A DNA stretch of 64,000 bases from the NCBI RefSeq assembly GCF_015832195.1, contig NC_052045.1, forward strand, positions 868,001-932,000, given 5' to 3'. Below are positions 62,080-64,000 of this stretch, piece after piece; position 1 is the first letter of the stretch; each line of letters begins with the position of its first letter. A program made the position numbers and the translations under genes. This stretch comes from Motacilla alba alba. Taxonomy: Eukaryota; Chordata; Aves; Passeriformes; Motacillidae. The notes under the pieces are model-generated. The model did not search any database. It was not told the DNA's origin and was given only the letters and a program-made list of their open reading frames with translations.

Positions 62080-63459
62080 CCCTGGGGTGCGGCCGAAAGT
62101 GTGGGCAGAGCCGCGTCCTCTCGTTCGCCTCGGGGCTGCACCCAGGTGGCCTCCCCCGCCGTCCTGCGTGGCGACAAGCCGCCTCCCCTCGGGTGGAGCC
62201 CCCGCCTCGGCCAGCCCGTGTGCTCGGCTTCCCCGCGCTGCGGGGCCCGTGTCTCCGCCACCAAGGACAAGGGCAGCGGCGGCAGCCTTGCGGCGGGAGG
62301 ACACCGCGGCCGCTCCTCGGCTCCTCCCCGGGCATGCCGGGGGGTCCCCCGCACTTCGGGTGTCGGTGCGCTCGGAGCTCTTGGAGAGCAGCCGCCCACC
62401 CAGCCAGGGCCGCGGGGCACCGGGGAGAGCGCCCGGGGGGCCGGAGCCCCGCTCTGCCGGGGTGACCGGCGGGGCAGGGGCTGGGGGAGCGGGCACCGCC
62501 TCCCGCACGGGCCGCCCCGTCGGTGCCGCAGGTGCGGCCGCCGCGGCTCCTTTAAGGCACCGGCGCCGCCCTCCCCTCCCGGCTCCCCTCCCGCCGCCGG
62601 GCGGCGCCGGCCGCAGCCGCTGCAGGTACCGGGAGCGAAGCGGGGTCGGGCGGCGCTCCCCTGGCGGGGTACCGGGGGTTCCTCCGCGGACGGGGGAGGA
62701 CGGGGGTCCCTCGGCTGGTGGGCACTCGGGGGAGCCAGGGGTCCCGCTGCGGCCCGGGGGTCGAGCCGCGGTGTCCCGGGGCGGGGGCAGTTCCTACCCC
62801 CCGTGGCCGCGCCGGGAACGCGGTGCTCCCGGTCGCGGACCCCCTTTCCCCGACAGAGAGGAGCCTGGGCTCCGTCCCGCCGCCCCCTCCTTCCCGAGGG
62901 ACGCCGGAGCGCGGCTGCGGGGCCGGGAAGGTCCCTCCCGCCGGTTCCGCCGAGCCGGGCGGGAGCGGGGAGCGGCTGCAGTCCCCGAGCGAGCGCTCGG
63001 GCTCCGTGGGGGCCGCGCCGCGGCTCCCGGTGCCGCCGCCCGCCAGCCGGATCCGTCCGTGCCGCGGCTCCCGGTGCCGCCGCCCGCCAGCCGGATCCGT
63101 CCGTGCCGCGGCTCCCGGTGCACGTCCGCTCCCGGCGGCTCCTCGGGCAGCTCCGAGCCCCGGTGCGGGCTGGGAGGGGCAGCCCGGGGCGGCTCCTTCC
63201 TGCCGGGGCTGCCGCGGGTGCTGGGCGTCAGCCCGGTCCCACGGAGCCGGCTGAGGTCACCGGGGCGGCGGGGCTGGCAGGCGGCCCGAGCCCAGCCCGG
63301 GGCAGGGCGGTGCAGACGGCGGGCGGGCCGGTGTCCCCGGTGCCGCCGTCCCGTCCGGCCCCGGCAGCGGGCACGGGGCAGCTGGCGGGGGGCAGCCGCC
63401 TCAGCAGCTGGCATGTCCCTAGCTGGCATCCGCTGAGGGCCGGCCATCCCGCTGGAGCG
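62080..63459 (+). promoter_or_regulatory. SYTL4: SYTL4 upstream CpG island with probable untranslated first exon
   Basis: About 1.4 kb of strongly GC- and CpG-rich DNA before the SYTL4 start codon. GCCGCAGCCGCTGCAG followed by gtaccggg at 62625 is a candidate donor for a non-coding first exon; a 5' UTR acceptor close to the ATG (gtccctag or ctgcag types) cannot be fixed. Open frames of 450-580 codons across this island come from base composition. I see no second gene. Confidence 0.5.
63017..63121. repeat. 44-bp tandem repeat, 2.4 copies, in the SYTL4 CpG island
   Basis: GCCGCGGCTCCCGGTGCCGC-CGCCCGCCAGCCGGATCCGT-CCGT occupies 63017-63060, is repeated perfectly at 63061-63104, and begins a third time. 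The perfect identity suggests a recent duplication; a mis-assembly in GC-rich DNA is the alternative. Confidence 0.9.
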
Positions 63460-63921
63460 ATGTCGGAGGCTGTGGACCTGTCCTTCCTGTCGGACGCGGA
63501 GAGAGAGCTGATCCTGCAGGTCCTGCAGCGCGATGAGGAGCTCCGCAAGGCGGAGGAGAGGAGGATCAGGTGCGAGCGCGGAGGAGCCGGGCAGGAGCTG
63601 CTTCCCCGCTTTGCTGTGGTAGCGGCGGATGAGCGAGAGCGTGGGTGACGGGTGTTCCCGGGGTCCCGGGCGCCTCTGACAGCTCCTGCTGTCGGGTGTG
63701 AGCAGGCGCCTGAAGAATGAGCTGCTGGAGATCCGGCGCAAGGGAGCCAAGCGGGGCAGCCAGCGCTACAGCGAGCGGACCTGCGCCCGCTGCCAGCAGA
63801 GCCTGGGCCGCGTCAGCCCCAAGGCCAACACCTGCCGCGGCTGCAACCACTTGGTGTGTCGGGACTGCCGCTCCTACAGCCCCAGCGGCTCCTGGCGCTG
63901 CAAAGTCTGCACCAAGGAGGC
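63460..63921 (+). CDS. SYTL4: SYTL4 (granuphilin / synaptotagmin-like 4), first two coding exons; continues beyond window
   Basis: Exons 63460-63569 and 63706-63921 join in phase 2 and encode the first 108 residues; the second ends at a gtgagt donor with two bases of the next codon. The protein starts MSEAVDLSFLSDAERELILQ, as in human SYTL4. This is the Slp homology domain: helix SHD1, a zinc finger of pattern C-x2-C-x13-C-x2-C-x4-C-x2-C-x10-C-x2-C (CARC, CRGC, CRDC, CKVC), and the start of SHD2. The domain binds GTP-bound Rab27A and Rab3, tethering dense-core granules to syntaxin at the plasma membrane. The C2A and C2B domains lie outside the window. Conservation around the finger (RRKGAKRGSQRYS) is very high, so the assignment among SYTL paralogues is firm. 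The in-frame ATG at 63460 matches the family start. Confidence 0.95.
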
Positions 63922-64000
63922 GTGAGTAGCCAGGACAAGTGGCAGGGACCTTCTGTACACCCCTCCTGCCCCCTTCCTCCTCTCAGTTGCCTCAACTTGA

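Noticed and set aside
61903..63648. Plus-strand frames of 449 and 581 codons upstream of SYTL4
   Set aside because: Stop-poor CpG island. The longer one only picks up SYTL4 sequence at its end because it happens to be in frame with exon 1.

Overview
This is a vertebrate nuclear DNA window, almost certainly from a bird and probably a songbird. It has intron-split genes with GT-AG junctions, several CR1 LINE 3' ends with the typical ATTCTRTG tails, GC-rich short introns, CpG-rich promoters, and one AT-rich interspersed repeat that resembles a passerine LTR family. I see no bacterial, plasmid or CRISPR features. No undescribed multi-gene system is visible. The novelty lies in gene structure, in one divergent GTPase and in the tandem repeats.

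Layout. 1-17600 (minus): the 5' end of ATP11C, a P4-ATPase flippase. Only coding exon 2 (139-258) and exon 1 (17574-17600) are inside, separated by a 17.3 kb intron. 17.6-25.7 kb: CpG island, a minisatellite, an antisense CR1, then non-coding DNA. 25.7-29.5 kb (minus): ARL13A, an atypical ARF-like GTPase, in eight recognisable coding exons. 29.5-37.9 kb: intergenic, with a 23-bp minisatellite and an expanded CR1 tail. 37.9-43.1 kb (plus): XKRX in three exons. 44.7-49.0 kb (plus): NOX1 in 13 exons, complete. 50.3-58.1 kb (minus): CSTF2 in 13 exons plus a conserved alternative exon, complete and tail-to-tail with NOX1. 58.4-61.3 kb (plus): TYW2/TRMT12, the wybutosine-synthesis enzyme, in seven exons, sharing a 293-bp head-to-head promoter with CSTF2. 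63.5-63.9 kb (plus): the first two coding exons of SYTL4 (granuphilin), running off the right edge.

The order ARL13A-XKRX-NOX1-CSTF2-(TYW2)-SYTL4 matches the human Xq22.1 neighbourhood as I recall it, which supports the orthology calls. ATP11C next to ARL13A and a multi-exon TYW2 between CSTF2 and SYTL4 do not match the human arrangement. The genes share no pathway: membrane lipid flipping, a ciliary-type GTPase, an XK-family membrane protein, superoxide production, mRNA 3'-end processing, tRNA modification and granule exocytosis. They are linked by old synteny.

Exon boundaries were read by hand from splice signals, codon phase and recalled human proteins. All internal junctions listed for CSTF2, NOX1, XKRX, TYW2, SYTL4 and ATP11C keep frame. 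The 3' end of ARL13A is unresolved.
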